The position numbers were made by a program, and so were the translations under genes. From Streptomyces sp. P9-A4 (GTDB lineage Bacteria; Actinomycetota; Actinomycetes; Streptomycetales; Streptomycetaceae): DNA of 64,000 nt. Location: positions 1,126,501 to 1,190,500 of the forward strand of contig NZ_JAZIFY010000001.1 in the NCBI RefSeq assembly GCF_036634195.1, written 5' to 3'. Of this stretch, positions 42,839-51,215 are shown in pieces (positions within the stretch are counted from its first letter, which is position 1; each line of letters starts with the position of its first letter). The notes beneath the pieces were generated by a model. It was not told the origin of the DNA. It saw nothing but the letters and a program-made list of their open reading frames with translations, and did no database searches.

Positions 42839-44815
42839 TCACACCTGGACGCGGCGCTCCACCACGTCGAGGAGCTTCGCCAGCGCCTCGTCACGGGCGA
42901 TGCCGTTCTCCTGCGAACCGTCGCGGTAGCGGAAGGAGACGGTGCCCGCGGCCATGTCGTCGTCACCGACGATGATCATGAACGGAACCTTCTGCTTCTG
43001 CTGGTTGCGGATCTTCTTCTGCATCCGGTCGGACGAGGCGTCCACGTCGACCCGCAGCCCCAGCTTCTTCGCGTCGGCCGCGAAGTCCTGGAGGTACTCG
43101 ACGTGCGCGTCGCCGATCGGGATGCCGACCGCCTGGACGGGCGCCAGCCACGGCGGCATCGCGCCCGCGTAGTGCTCGAGGAGCACCGCGAAGAAGCGCT
43201 CGATGGAACCGAACAGCGCGCGGTGGATCATGACCGGGCGCTGCTTGGTGCCGTCCGACGCGGTGTACTCCAGGTTGAAGCGCTCCGGCAGGTTGAAGTC
43301 GAGCTGCACGGTCGACATCTGCCAGGTGCGGCCGATGGCGTCCCGCGCCTGCACGGAGATCTTCGGGCCGTAGAACGCGGCGCCGCCCGGGTCGGGGGTC
43401 AGCGGGAGGCCCTGCTTCTCGGCGACCTGCTGGAGGACCGCGGTGGCCTCCTCCCACGCCTCGTCGGAGCCGACGAACTTCTCCGGGTCCTTGGTGGACA
43501 GCTCCAGGTAGAAGTCGGTCAGACCGTAGTCGCGCAGCAGGTTCAGGACGAAGGTGAGGGTCCTGTCCAGCTCCTCCGCCATCTGCTCGCGGGTGCAGTA
43601 GATGTGCGCGTCGTCCTGGGTGAAGCCGCGGGCCCGGGTCAGACCGTGCACGACGCCGGACTTCTCGTACCGGTACACGGTGCCGAACTCGAACAGGCGC
43701 AGCGGCAGTTCACGGTAGGAGCGGCCGCGCGCGTCGAAGATCAGGTTGTGCATCGGGCAGTTCATGGGCTTGAGGTAGTAGTCGGTACCACCGTCGAGCT
43801 GCATGGGGGGGTACATGCCCTCCGCGTACCAGTCCAGGTGGCCGCTCTTCTCGAAGAGGGCGCCCTTGGTGGCGTGCGGCGAGTAGACGAACTCGTAGCC
43901 CTCCAGCTCGTGCCGCCGGCGCGAGTAGTCCTCCATGACCCGGCGGATGATGCCGCCCTTGGGGTGGAAGACCGCGAGGCCGGAGCCGATCTCGTCCGGG
44001 ATGGAGAAGAGGTCCAGCTCGTTGCCGAGCTTGCGGTGGTCGCGCTTCTCGGCCTCGGCGAGGAAGTCGAGGTGGGCCTTGAGCTCGTCCTTCGACGGCC
44101 AGGCGGTGCCGTAGATGCGCTGGAGCATCGGGTTCTTCTCGCTGCCGCGCCAGTAGGCGGCGGCGTTGCGCATGAGCTTGAACGCCGGGATGTTCCGGGT
44201 GGTGGGCAGGTGCGGACCGCGGCAGAGGTCCTTCCAGCACAGGTCGCCGGTCTTGGCGTCGAGGTTGTCGTAGATGGTCAGCTCGCCGCCGCCCACCTCG
44301 ACGTTCGCGCCGTCGTCGGTCGACGCGGAGCCCTTGATGCCGATGAGCTCCAGCTTGTACGGCTCGTCCGCCAGCTCGGCGCGGGCGTCCTCGTCGGTCA
44401 CCACACGGCGGGCGAAGCGCTGGCCGCGCTTCTGGATCTCCTGCATCTTCTTCTCGATGACCTTGAGGTCCTCGGGAGTGAAGGGCTTCTCGACGTCGAA
44501 GTCGTAGTAGAAGCCGTCCCGGACCGGCGGGCCGATGCCCAGCTTGGCCTCGGGGAAGAGCTCCTGCACGGCCTGGGCCATGACGTGCGCGGTCGAGTGG
44601 CGCAGGATGTCGAGACCGTCCGGGGAGGAGATCTCGACGCCCTCGACGACATCGCCGTCGGCGAGCTCGTACGACAGGTCCTTCAGTTCGCCGGCCACAC
44701 GGGCGGCGATGACGGTGCGGTCGTCGGCGAACAGGGCGCCGGCGGTGGTGCCCGCGCTCACCGCCCTCTCCTCTGCTTCCGAGGCGGACTGGACGGTCAC
44801 ACGGACATCAGACAC
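42839..44815 (-). CDS. thrS: threonyl-tRNA synthetase
   Basis: 658 residues from GTG 44815 (GGAG 5-6 nt before it); an in-frame ATG at 44830 would add five residues but lies within the leader. TGS domain first ([13 protein letters not shown]...), then the editing domain with [23 protein letters not shown], the class II core with [15 protein letters not shown], the zinc-ligand [33 protein letters not shown], and the C-terminal anticodon-binding domain with [14 protein letters not shown]. Charges tRNA-Thr and edits Ser-tRNA-Thr. The leader has two hairpins with CGU loops that may bind the protein. Confidence 0.97.
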   Translation of the reverse strand: MSDVRVTVQSASEAEERAVSAGTTAGALFADDRTVIAARVAGELKDLSYELADGDVVEGVEISSPDGLDILRHSTAHVMAQAVQELFPEAKLGIGPPVRDGFYYDFDVEKPFTPEDLKVIEKKMQEIQKRGQRFARRVVTDEDARAELADEPYKLELIGIKGSASTDDGANVEVGGGELTIYDNLDAKTGDLCWKDLCRGPHLPTTRNIPAFKLMRNAAAYWRGSEKNPMLQRIYGTAWPSKDELKAHLDFLAEAEKRDHRKLGNELDLFSIPDEIGSGLAVFHPKGGIIRRVMEDYSRRRHELEGYEFVYSPHATKGALFEKSGHLDWYAEGMYPPMQLDGGTDYYLKPMNCPMHNLIFDARGRSYRELPLRLFEFGTVYRYEKSGVVHGLTRARGFTQDDAHIYCTREQMAEELDRTLTFVLNLLRDYGLTDFYLELSTKDPEKFVGSDEAWEEATAVLQQVAEKQGLPLTPDPGGAAFYGPKISVQARDAIGRTWQMSTVQLDFNLPERFNLEYTASDGTKQRPVMIHRALFGSIERFFAVLLEHYAGAMPPWLAPVQAVGIPIGDAHVEYLQDFAADAKKLGLRVDVDASSDRMQKKIRNQQKQKVPFMIIVGDDDMAAGTVSFRYRDGSQENGIARDEALAKLLDVVERRVQV

Positions 44816-44833
44816 GGGTACTCCGTACATAAG

Positions 44834-44896
44834 GGCGCAGGCAGACACGAGGTGCCGGCGCCGGCGGTGCGCGACAGAGACGAGGTGCCGCGCACC
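44834..44896 (-). ncRNA. thrS leader: two tandem hairpins with threonine-anticodon-like loops
   Basis: Read on the thrS mRNA strand, hairpin 1 (44866-44896) has an 11-bp stem (one G-U pair) and loop CCUCGUCUC. Hairpin 2 (44834-44862) has a 10-bp stem with one mismatch and loop CCUCGUGUC. Both have GGCA closing with UGYC at the loop side. A TAGGAT -10 box at 44901-44906 predicts a start close to the base of hairpin 1. The GGAG ribosome site (44821-44824) begins 9 nt after hairpin 2. The CU-CGU in each loop matches positions 32-36 of a tRNA-Thr(CGU) anticodon loop. Structures are read by eye; a ThrRS-binding role is inference. Confidence 0.55.
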
Positions 44897-44900
44897 GCTG

Positions 44901-44906
44901 ATCCTA
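44901..44906 (-). promoter_or_regulatory. -10 box of the thrS promoter
   Basis: TAGGAT on the minus strand. The best -35 candidate (TTCGCG, 19-nt spacer) is weak. The predicted transcription start is about 44894, so the leader is about 75-80 nt. Confidence 0.45.
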
Positions 44907-44946
44907 CCGAGACGACCGGCCCGCCCGCGAAGCGGTTTGCCACCGC

Positions 44947-44986
44947 CCGGCCGCACCGTCCCCGGTCCGGCCGCACCGTCCCCGGT
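44947..44986. repeat. perfect 20-bp tandem duplication upstream of thrS
   Basis: The unit beginning CCGGCCGCACCGTCCCCGGT occurs twice head to tail at 44947-44966 and 44967-44986, in the intergenic region between the 435-437-residue hypothetical gene and the thrS -10 box. Confidence 0.9.
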
Positions 44987-45002
44987 CCCGGCCTCCGTCC
45001 TT

Positions 45003-46316
45003 TCAGCCCTCGTCCGGCCCGCACGCCTCCTCGAAGAAGTCCAGATTCTCCTGGAGCGACTTCATCAGCCGGTCCCGCTCCGTCTCATCGACCTGTACGG
45101 GGACGACCCCCGACGCGTCGGTGAGCCGCCGGAAGCCGCCCCGGCTCTCCAGCCGGCCCACGACCCGGATGGGGAGCCCTACGAGATGGGCGTGCCCCGC
45201 CGTGCGGTACGCCTCCTCGTCCAGGGTCACCCGGACGTGCGGGACCTCCGCGCCGCCGAGCACGCGGAGCCGTACGGTGCCCTCGCCGCGCGTCCCGGAG
45301 CGGCGCATGCGGACGACGGCGCCGGTGAGCCTGACCGGTACGGACGGTTCGCCGGTGAGGTAGCGGGCGCTCGCCTCGCGCAGCGCGGGCAGGTCGCCGG
45401 GCGAGAACTCGACCGGTTCGGGCCGGGCGGCGCAGCCCTCGGGCGCCCCGGCGGACGGCGCCCACTCCAGGGCGACGCGGGCGCCCTCGGTGCCCCGCAC
45501 GAGGGCGACGAGGGCCTCGGTGAGTTCCCGGCTGACACCCGCCTCGACGGCGGCGTCGAAGGCCTCCATGCCGCCGGTGGCCCGCTGGTAGTCGGTGGCC
45601 TCGCGGGCCGCGTGGAGCGCGTGGTAGAGCCGCACGGCGATCGGGCGGCCGGGGTCGACGGGCAGGAAGGCGGTGAGGCCGCGCCCGCCGGGGGCCGCGC
45701 CGACGACGACGGTCTCCAGGGAGGTCTGGGCGGGTCGCCGGTGCCGGGCCCCGTAGTAGCCGGCCCGGCCGCGTACGGCGAGGGCGCCGGCCAGCAGGAG
45801 CTGGCGGGCGGCGGACCTGAGCTGCTCCTGCACGGTCCAGGGGACCGTACCCGCGGGGCCCGGGGGCACGTCGCGCCACCAGCGGATCTCGTCACTGGGC
45901 ACGGCGAGGCCGGTGAGGACCTCGCGGGCGGAGGGCGTGGCGCTGTGGGCGAGGGCGGTGAGGGCCTCGCCGAGCAGGTCCTCGCAGTCCGGGAAGGAGC
46001 GGCTCTCCGGGACCAGGAGGCTGGTGCCGGAGCCGCTGCCGGGCGGGGTCCAGCGGCTGTAGCGGCCGGCCGCCCCGCCGCGCCGCCGCCAGCCGTGCCG
46101 GGCGAGGAGGGCGCCGAGGACGCGCGGGTCGACCCTGCCCGGGTCGGGGGCGCCCTGGGTGTCGGCCCAGGGTCCGGTGGGCGGGGCGGGGATGCCCGTC
46201 CAGGGCCCGGGGGTGTCGCCGGGCGGCGGGTGGGGCCGGTAGGGCGGAGGGACGGGGCCGCGCCCGGCTCCGCCCCCCTCGTCCCCGAACCCCGGTTCGT
46301 CGATCGGTCGGTGCAT
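45003..46316 (-). CDS. uncharacterised protein paired with a DUF4365 nuclease-like protein
   Basis: 437 residues from ATG 46316, sharing one base with the stop of the DUF4365 gene (TGATG). A Pro/Gly-rich N-terminus (1-65), then [29 protein letters not shown], a middle segment with [31 protein letters not shown] and [21 protein letters not shown], and a C-terminal beta-rich region [12 protein letters not shown]...[35 protein letters not shown] that looks like an OB-type nucleic-acid-binding fold (inference from pattern). No catalytic motif recognised and no membrane segment. Confidence 0.75.
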   Translation of the reverse strand: MHRPIDEPGFGDEGGGAGRGPVPPPYRPHPPPGDTPGPWTGIPAPPTGPWADTQGAPDPGRVDPRVLGALLARHGWRRRGGAAGRYSRWTPPGSGSGTSLLVPESRSFPDCEDLLGEALTALAHSATPSAREVLTGLAVPSDEIRWWRDVPPGPAGTVPWTVQEQLRSAARQLLLAGALAVRGRAGYYGARHRRPAQTSLETVVVGAAPGGRGLTAFLPVDPGRPIAVRLYHALHAAREATDYQRATGGMEAFDAAVEAGVSRELTEALVALVRGTEGARVALEWAPSAGAPEGCAARPEPVEFSPGDLPALREASARYLTGEPSVPVRLTGAVVRMRRSGTRGEGTVRLRVLGGAEVPHVRVTLDEEAYRTAGHAHLVGLPIRVVGRLESRGGFRRLTDASGVVPVQVDETERDRLMKSLQENLDFFEEACGPDEG

Positions 46317-46882
46317 CAAGGTCTCCCTCCCACGCCGACCCGGGTCATGATCTCGCAGAGTGCCCGGTCGTCGAAGATCCGCGTCGTCGGGATGCGCACG
46401 GTGGTCCGGCGCCGTCCCGTGACCGGCTGTCCGGCCAGGTTGGTCCAGTAGCAGCAGTGCCGCAGGTCGAGGCGGTCGTGGCTCGCCCTGAGCCAGTCCT
46501 CAGGTGCCCGCGGGACGAGCATCACGACGAGGATCTTGTGGACGGAGACCGGGGTCCTGGCGAGTTTCACCAGGTGGTCGTTGTCGAGAGTGAACGAGAA
46601 CGTGCTCCCGGGCGGGCGCGGCGGTATCTGGTAGGTGCACTTGAGCTGCACCTTGATGGTCACCTCGTCGTCGACGGTGTGGCCGGGAGCGCTGTGGCTC
46701 ACGTGCCAGTCGATGCCGTTGTCCGGAAAGGGCTGGGACAGCGAGCAGCCGGCCGCGGCCGCGACGGCGTGCAGGTATCCCACCTGAAGGGTCTCCATGC
46801 AGGCGGTGGTGGCGAGTGAGCCGCGTGTCGGAGCCAGCCGCTGGGGCGGCAGCCCTCCCGACTCGGGCTGGGCGAGCGCCAT
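46316..46882 (-). CDS. DUF4365 protein, PD-(D/E)XK nuclease-like
   Basis: 188 residues from ATG 46882 with GGAAGAAG upstream. After TACMETLQVGYLHAVAAAAGCSLSQPF comes DNGIDWHVSHS and then VTIKVQLKCTYQ: an aspartate followed by Q-x-K, the arrangement of DUF4365 and related PD-(D/E)XK nuclease folds. LARTPVSVHKILVVMLVPR and CCYWTNLAGQP continue the fold. Cytoplasmic. First gene of a two-gene operon with the 437-residue protein; divergent from the DEDDh exonuclease. Target unknown. Confidence 0.8.
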   Translation of the reverse strand: MALAQPESGGLPPQRLAPTRGSLATTACMETLQVGYLHAVAAAAGCSLSQPFPDNGIDWHVSHSAPGHTVDDEVTIKVQLKCTYQIPPRPPGSTFSFTLDNDHLVKLARTPVSVHKILVVMLVPRAPEDWLRASHDRLDLRHCCYWTNLAGQPVTGRRRTTVRIPTTRIFDDRALCEIMTRVGVGGRP

Positions 46883-47004
46883 GTCTTCTTCCTTCCCCGT
46901 CCCTTCTGTTGTGACCGGTCCGCGTACGGCGCAAACAGTCCGGGTATCACCGTTTCGGGGGCAGGGGGTTGGCCATCTGCCGCACGTGTGCAGGGAGTTC
47001 AGGG

Positions 47005-47733
47005 ATGACGATGCACTGGTACGAAGGACCCCTGGCCGCTTTCGACACGGAGACCACCGGGGTCGACGTCGAGGGCGACCGGATCGTGTCGGCCGCTCTC
47101 GTCGTGCAGGACACGGCGGGAGCACGTCCGCGGGTCACGCGCTGGCTGGTCAATCCGGGCATACCGGTGCCCGAGGGGGCCACCGCCGTGCACGGGCTGA
47201 CGGACGATCACCTCCAGCGGAACGGCCGCTGGCCGGCCCCGGTGATGGAGGAGCTGGCGCGCGCGCTGGCCGAGCAGTCCGCGGCGGGACGGCCGCTGGT
47301 GGTGATGAACGCGCCGTTCGACCTGACGATCCTCGACCGCGAGCTGCGCAGGCACCGGGCGTCCACGCTCGGCGACTACCTGGCGGGCAGCCCGCTGTGC
47401 GTGCTGGACCCCCGGGTGCTGGACAAGCATCTGGACCGGTACCGCAAGGGCCGCCGGACGCTGACCGACCTGTGCGCGCACTACGAGGTGGATCTGGCGG
47501 GGGCGCACGACGCGGCGGCGGACGCGGCGGCGGCGCTCGATGTCGTACGGGCGGTGGCGCGGCGCTTCTCGGCCCGCCTGGAGCGGCTGACCCCGGCGGA
47601 GCTGCACACCCTCCAGGCGGTGTGGCACGCGGCGCAGGCGCGGGGCCTACAGGCGTGGTTCACCCGGCAGGGGACGCCGGAGACGGTCGACCCGGCGTGG
47701 CCGCTGCGGCCGGAACTGGGCACGGCGGCCTGA
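47005..47733 (+). CDS. DEDDh 3'-5' exonuclease (DnaQ-like)
   Basis: 242 residues from ATG 47005. ExoI motif AAFDTETTGVDVEGDRIVSAAL, ExoII MNAPFDLTILDRELRRH, ExoIII AHDAAADAAAALDV: the four acids and the histidine of the DEDDh family are all there. The C-terminal LTPAELHTLQAVWHAAQARGLQAWF extension is typical of an actinobacterial subgroup encoded apart from DNA polymerase III. Single-strand proofreading or repair is likely. Followed by a terminator and a tRNA gene on the other strand. Confidence 0.9.
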   Translation: MTMHWYEGPLAAFDTETTGVDVEGDRIVSAALVVQDTAGARPRVTRWLVNPGIPVPEGATAVHGLTDDHLQRNGRWPAPVMEELARALAEQSAAGRPLVVMNAPFDLTILDRELRRHRASTLGDYLAGSPLCVLDPRVLDKHLDRYRKGRRTLTDLCAHYEVDLAGAHDAAADAAAALDVVRAVARRFSARLERLTPAELHTLQAVWHAAQARGLQAWFTRQGTPETVDPAWPLRPELGTAA

Positions 47734-47741
47734 CACATGAC

Positions 47742-47775
47742 AGAGGCCGGTCCGTCTTTCGACGGACCGGCCTCT
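47742..47775. terminator. terminator between exonuclease gene and tRNA-Val
   Basis: 15-bp perfect stem (AGAGGCCGGTCCGTC/GACGGACCGGCCTCT) with TTTC loop, 8 nt past the exonuclease stop and 6 nt from the convergent tRNA 3' end. Confidence 0.85.
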
Positions 47776-47781
47776 ACCCGG

Positions 47782-47853
47782 TGGGCGATACTGGGATCGA
47801 ACCAGTGACCCCTTCGGTGTGAACGAAGTGCTCTCCCGCTGAGCTAATCGCCC
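47782..47853 (-). tRNA. tRNA-Val(CAC)
   Basis: 72 nt, complete cloverleaf: acceptor GGGCGAT/ATCGCCC, anticodon stem CTTCG/CGAAG around loop TTCACAC giving anticodon CAC, T arm CTGG-TTCGATC-CCAG, discriminator A. The 3' CCA is not encoded. Reads valine GUG codons. Confidence 0.95.
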
Positions 47854-47866
47854 GGGAACGGGTTGA

Positions 47867-47896
47867 ACCATACAGGCCTTCGCGCCCCGCGTTCAA
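47867..47896 (-). promoter_or_regulatory. promoter of the tRNA-Val(CAC) gene
   Basis: TTGAAC (47891-47896) and TATGGT (47867-47872) with 18-nt spacing on the minus strand, predicting a start a few bases before the mature tRNA 5' end. Confidence 0.65.
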
Positions 47897-47926
47897 ACCG
47901 GCCGGCCGGCCGCCCGGCCACCGCCC

Positions 47927-48388
47927 TCAACGACGCTCTTCGAGCGACCCCTTCAGACGGGCGGCGAGTCCCCGCCGTCCGCCTCGCATCATCCAGGCGT
48001 GGTTGGCGCGGAAGACGGGCCGGCCGAGGACGGCGAGGGCCCGCAGGAGGCGGGCGTGGACCTCGACCTCCTGCTCGTAGACGGCGCGGGTGCCGGTGCC
48101 CTCCGGGGCGAGCGTCCAGCGGGCCCAGCCCACCAGGTCGCCGCCGAGTCCGACCTCCAGGACCCCGGCCGCGGGGTCGCGGCGCAGGGCGCCGGCCGTG
48201 ACGACGAGGTCGTACGGGAGGAGGGAGCGGAAGCGGGCGGTGCCGGTGGTGGTGTCGAGGGGGACGAACTCGCGGACCTGGGGCCACCAGCTCGGGTACT
48301 CCTCGGCGCGTTCGAGGACGGCGTAGACGGCCTCCGGCGGGGCGGCGAGCCGCCAGACGCTGCGGAAGCGGTACCGGCACCAGTCCAT
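47927..48388 (-). CDS. SRPBCC (START-like) family protein
   Basis: 153 residues, ATG 48388. The N-terminal FRSVWRLAAPPEAVYAVLERAEEYPSWWPQVREF is the polyketide-cyclase/SRPBCC entry motif, followed by curved-sheet strands and a C-terminal helix VFRANHAWMMRGGRRGLAARL lining the ligand cavity. Binds a hydrophobic ligand or catalyses on it; ligand unknown. It lies between the two tRNA-Val(CAC) genes, divergent from the large membrane protein. Confidence 0.85.
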   Translation of the reverse strand: MDWCRYRFRSVWRLAAPPEAVYAVLERAEEYPSWWPQVREFVPLDTTTGTARFRSLLPYDLVVTAGALRRDPAAGVLEVGLGGDLVGWARWTLAPEGTGTRAVYEQEVEVHARLLRALAVLGRPVFRANHAWMMRGGRRGLAARLKGSLEERR

Positions 48389-48480
48389 GACCCCAGTGTG
48401 GGGGTACTCAGGGCGTTCGGGCCGGAAGATGAGTACCGGGACGCATTCCTGCGGGCCGGGGCCGGGGCCACACTCCGGAC

Positions 48481-51030
48481 ATGGACAACTCCCTGCCACC
48501 CGCGGACGAACTGGTGCTCGTCGACCGCGAGCTGGCCCAACTCGACGGACGCCGGTCCCAGTTGCTGGCCCGGCGGGCCTGGCTGATCCAGGTCCTCCAC
48601 GCGTCGGCCGCGCCGATGGCGCCCCGCCCGTTCGCGACCCCGGCTCCGGCGGACTCGACGCCCCGGAGCGCGCAGAACGTGCTGCTGACCCTGGGCGGCA
48701 CCCTCCTGACGATCGCGGCGGTCGCCTTCACCCTGGTCAGCTGGGGCTCGATGGGGATCGGCGGCCGAACGGCGGTCCTGTCCGTGGTGACCTCGGCGGC
48801 GCTGGCGACGCCGGTGGCGCTGCTGCGCAGGGGCCTGGTGTCGACGGCCGAGTCGGTGGCGGCGCTGGGTCTGGTCCTGATGGTGCTGGACGCGTACGCG
48901 GTGCACCGGGTGGCGCTGCCGGAGACGGGCGGCCTCGGGTACACGGCGGTGGCCTCGGCGGTCCTGGCGGGCGCGTGGACGGCGTACGGCTCGGCGCTGT
49001 CCCGGCTGCGGATTCCACTGCCGGCGGCCGTGGTCGCCGGGCAGCTGCCGCTGCCGCTCGGTGTGCTGGCGGCCGGTGGCGGCCCGACGGCCTTCGCCTG
49101 GGCGGCCCTGGTCACCGCGGCGGCGGACGGGGCGGTCGTGCTGTGGACCCGTCCCGCGGCGGTGCGGATCACGGCCGCGACGGGTGCGACGGCCCTGGGC
49201 GGCTGGGCGCTCCTGACGGGCGGCTGGCTCTCGCTTACCTCGCCGTGGAGCGGTGCGGCGCTGCTCCTGGCGAGCGCCGCGGTGACCCTGTACGCGGCCT
49301 GGCGGACGCCTGCGCTGTCGGTGGCGGCGTCGGTGGTCGCGGGTCTGGCCTCGGTGGCGGCCTTCGGCGGCCTGCTGCGCGCCGCCCTGCCGTCGGACTG
49401 GACGGTGCCGGGGTACGTCTTGTGCGGGCTGGCTCTGGTGTCGGTGTGGCGCCCGCGCGCGACGGCGGCGCCGGGGGACGGGCGGCGGGCGCCCGAGGAC
49501 GGCGTTCCCGCACCCGCCGCCGGCCCCGGGACGACCGCCGCCGGGCCCCGGATACCGGCAGGCATCCGGCTCGGGCTCGCCGGCACCGGGGCCGGGGTCG
49601 CGGCGCTCGGGGTCCTGTGGGCGCTCCCGCCGGTGGCGGCGGGGCTGCTGGGGCCGATGGCCCGGACCACCGAGGTGTGGTCCGGCGAGCACGCCGGGCG
49701 CGTGCTGGCCTCGTACCCGGGGACGGCCGTCCTGGTCCTGGCGGTGGCCGCCGCCGTGCTCGCGGCCCTCCCCCGGCTGTGGTCCCGCTGCGGGTCCCTC
49801 GCCCTCGTCTGGGCGCTCCTGACGGCGCTGCCGGTCTCTCTGGGCCTGCCGTACGCGGCGACGCTCGCCCTCCAGCTCCTGACGAGCGCGGCGGCCCTGT
49901 GGATCGCGCTCCGCCCGGGCCCGCTGACGCGTGGCCTGCGGGAGCCGAGGCCCCGGACCGCACCGACCACGGGCACACCCGCGCCGGATGCCCCCGGCAT
50001 GCCCTCCGGGCCCGCGTGGCCCGCCTGGGCGCCCTCCCGGCCCGTGACGCGGGCCCCCGTGCTCGCGCCCGGGGCCGTCATCGGGTGGAGCGCGTACGCC
50101 GGCGGGCTCGCGTCCGCCGTGAGCGCGGTCGCGCCGGCCCTGGACGTGCGGGGAGCGACCTTCGCGGTGCTCGGGGTGGTGTTCGCGCTCCTCACGGGCG
50201 TGGCGGTGCTCGGCAGGGACAGCCGCCGGGTGGTCGCGGCCTGTGGCGCGGTGCTCACCGCGACCGGGCTCGTGCTCTCGGTGGCGGCGGCCGGCGGGTT
50301 CGAGGACCACTGGACGGCGCTCGCCCTGCTCCTGGTCCCGGCGGCGACCGCGCTCGTCGGCGCCAGGGCGCGCCCGGTGGCCGTGGCGGTCGAGATCACG
50401 GGCGCCGCCGTGGGGGTGCTCGCCCTCGGGTTCGCGGTGTCCCGTCCGGCGTTCCTCGCGCTCGCCCTGGCCCTGGGCGGGGTGATCGCGGCAGCGACGG
50501 CGGTACGGCCGGAGCGGCGGCGGTTCGCCTCGTGGACGGCGGCGGTGCTGTTCCTGGGGGCCGCCTGGGTGCGGCTGGCGGTCTGGGAGGTGACGACCCC
50601 GGAGGCGTACACCCTGCCGGTGACCGTGCCCGCGCTGGTCGTCGGGTTCCTGCGGCGGCGCCGGGACCCGGAGGCCTCGTCGTGGACGGCGTACGGCCCG
50701 GGTCTCGCGGCGACGCTGCTGCCGAGCCTCGTGGCGGCCTGGACGGACCCGGAGTGGGCGCGCCCGCTGGTCCTGGGGGTCGCGGCGCTGGTGGTGACGC
50801 TGCTCGGCGCGCGGTTCCGGCTCCAGGCGCTCCTGGTGCTGGGCGGTGGGGTGCTGGCCCTGGACGGGCTGCACGAGCTGGCGCCGTACGTGGTGCAGGT
50901 GGTGGGGGCGCTGCCGCGCTGGCTGCCGCCGGCCCTCGCCGGGCTGCTGCTGCTCGCGGTCGGCGCCACGTACGAGCAGCGGCTCCGGGACGCCCGGAGG
51001 CTGCGGGAGCGGCTGGCGCGGATGCGGTGA
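48481..51030 (+). CDS. large SCO7613-type multi-pass membrane protein
   Basis: 849 residues, ATG 48481. An N-terminal helical zinc-free segment (ELVLVDRELAQLDGRRSQLLARRAWLIQVLH, 10-40), then QNVLLTLGGTLLTIAAVAFTLVSWGSMGIGGR and about 20 further hydrophobic helices to the C-terminus, with Ala/Leu/Val/Gly composition and proline-rich loops (near 340 and 490). This is the Streptomyces SCO7613 C-terminal-domain membrane family (from memory); role not known. The absence of charged motifs in the helices argues against a known transporter. Confidence 0.85.
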   Translation: MDNSLPPADELVLVDRELAQLDGRRSQLLARRAWLIQVLHASAAPMAPRPFATPAPADSTPRSAQNVLLTLGGTLLTIAAVAFTLVSWGSMGIGGRTAVLSVVTSAALATPVALLRRGLVSTAESVAALGLVLMVLDAYAVHRVALPETGGLGYTAVASAVLAGAWTAYGSALSRLRIPLPAAVVAGQLPLPLGVLAAGGGPTAFAWAALVTAAADGAVVLWTRPAAVRITAATGATALGGWALLTGGWLSLTSPWSGAALLLASAAVTLYAAWRTPALSVAASVVAGLASVAAFGGLLRAALPSDWTVPGYVLCGLALVSVWRPRATAAPGDGRRAPEDGVPAPAAGPGTTAAGPRIPAGIRLGLAGTGAGVAALGVLWALPPVAAGLLGPMARTTEVWSGEHAGRVLASYPGTAVLVLAVAAAVLAALPRLWSRCGSLALVWALLTALPVSLGLPYAATLALQLLTSAAALWIALRPGPLTRGLREPRPRTAPTTGTPAPDAPGMPSGPAWPAWAPSRPVTRAPVLAPGAVIGWSAYAGGLASAVSAVAPALDVRGATFAVLGVVFALLTGVAVLGRDSRRVVAACGAVLTATGLVLSVAAAGGFEDHWTALALLLVPAATALVGARARPVAVAVEITGAAVGVLALGFAVSRPAFLALALALGGVIAAATAVRPERRRFASWTAAVLFLGAAWVRLAVWEVTTPEAYTLPVTVPALVVGFLRRRRDPEASSWTAYGPGLAATLLPSLVAAWTDPEWARPLVLGVAALVVTLLGARFRLQALLVLGGGVLALDGLHELAPYVVQVVGALPRWLPPALAGLLLLAVGATYEQRLRDARRLRERLARMR

Positions 51031-51040
51031 GCGGGGAACG

Positions 51041-51080
51041 CCGAAGGCCCGGAGACGGTGTTCCGTCTCCGGGCCTTCGG
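51041..51080. terminator. terminator between the membrane protein gene and second tRNA-Val
   Basis: 18-bp perfect stem with TGTT loop (arms CCGAAGGCCCGGAGACGG), 11 nt past the membrane-protein stop and 10 nt from the convergent tRNA 3' end. Confidence 0.9.
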
Positions 51081-51089
51081 TCCGGGTGG

Positions 51090-51161
51090 TGGGCGATACT
51101 GGGTTCGAACCAGTGACCCCTTCGGTGTGAACGAAGTGCTCTCCCACTGAGCTAATCGCCC
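51090..51161 (-). tRNA. tRNA-Val(CAC), second copy
   Basis: 72 nt, same structure and anticodon CAC as the copy at 47782-47853. Only two bases differ: one in the D arm (T for C) and one in the T loop (TTCGAAC for TTCGATC). CCA not encoded. Its promoter may use the TAATGT box just upstream. Confidence 0.95.
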
Positions 51162-51215
51162 CGGCGCACCGCAAACATTACCGCATGTCAGCGGGGCTCC
51201 CGAACCATCCCGGAG

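Noticed and set aside
44816..45002. T-box riboswitch in front of thrS
   Set aside because: The leader is too short (about 80 nt from the -10 box) and I see no T-box consensus or antiterminator; the two hairpins with CGU loops fit a protein-binding operator better.
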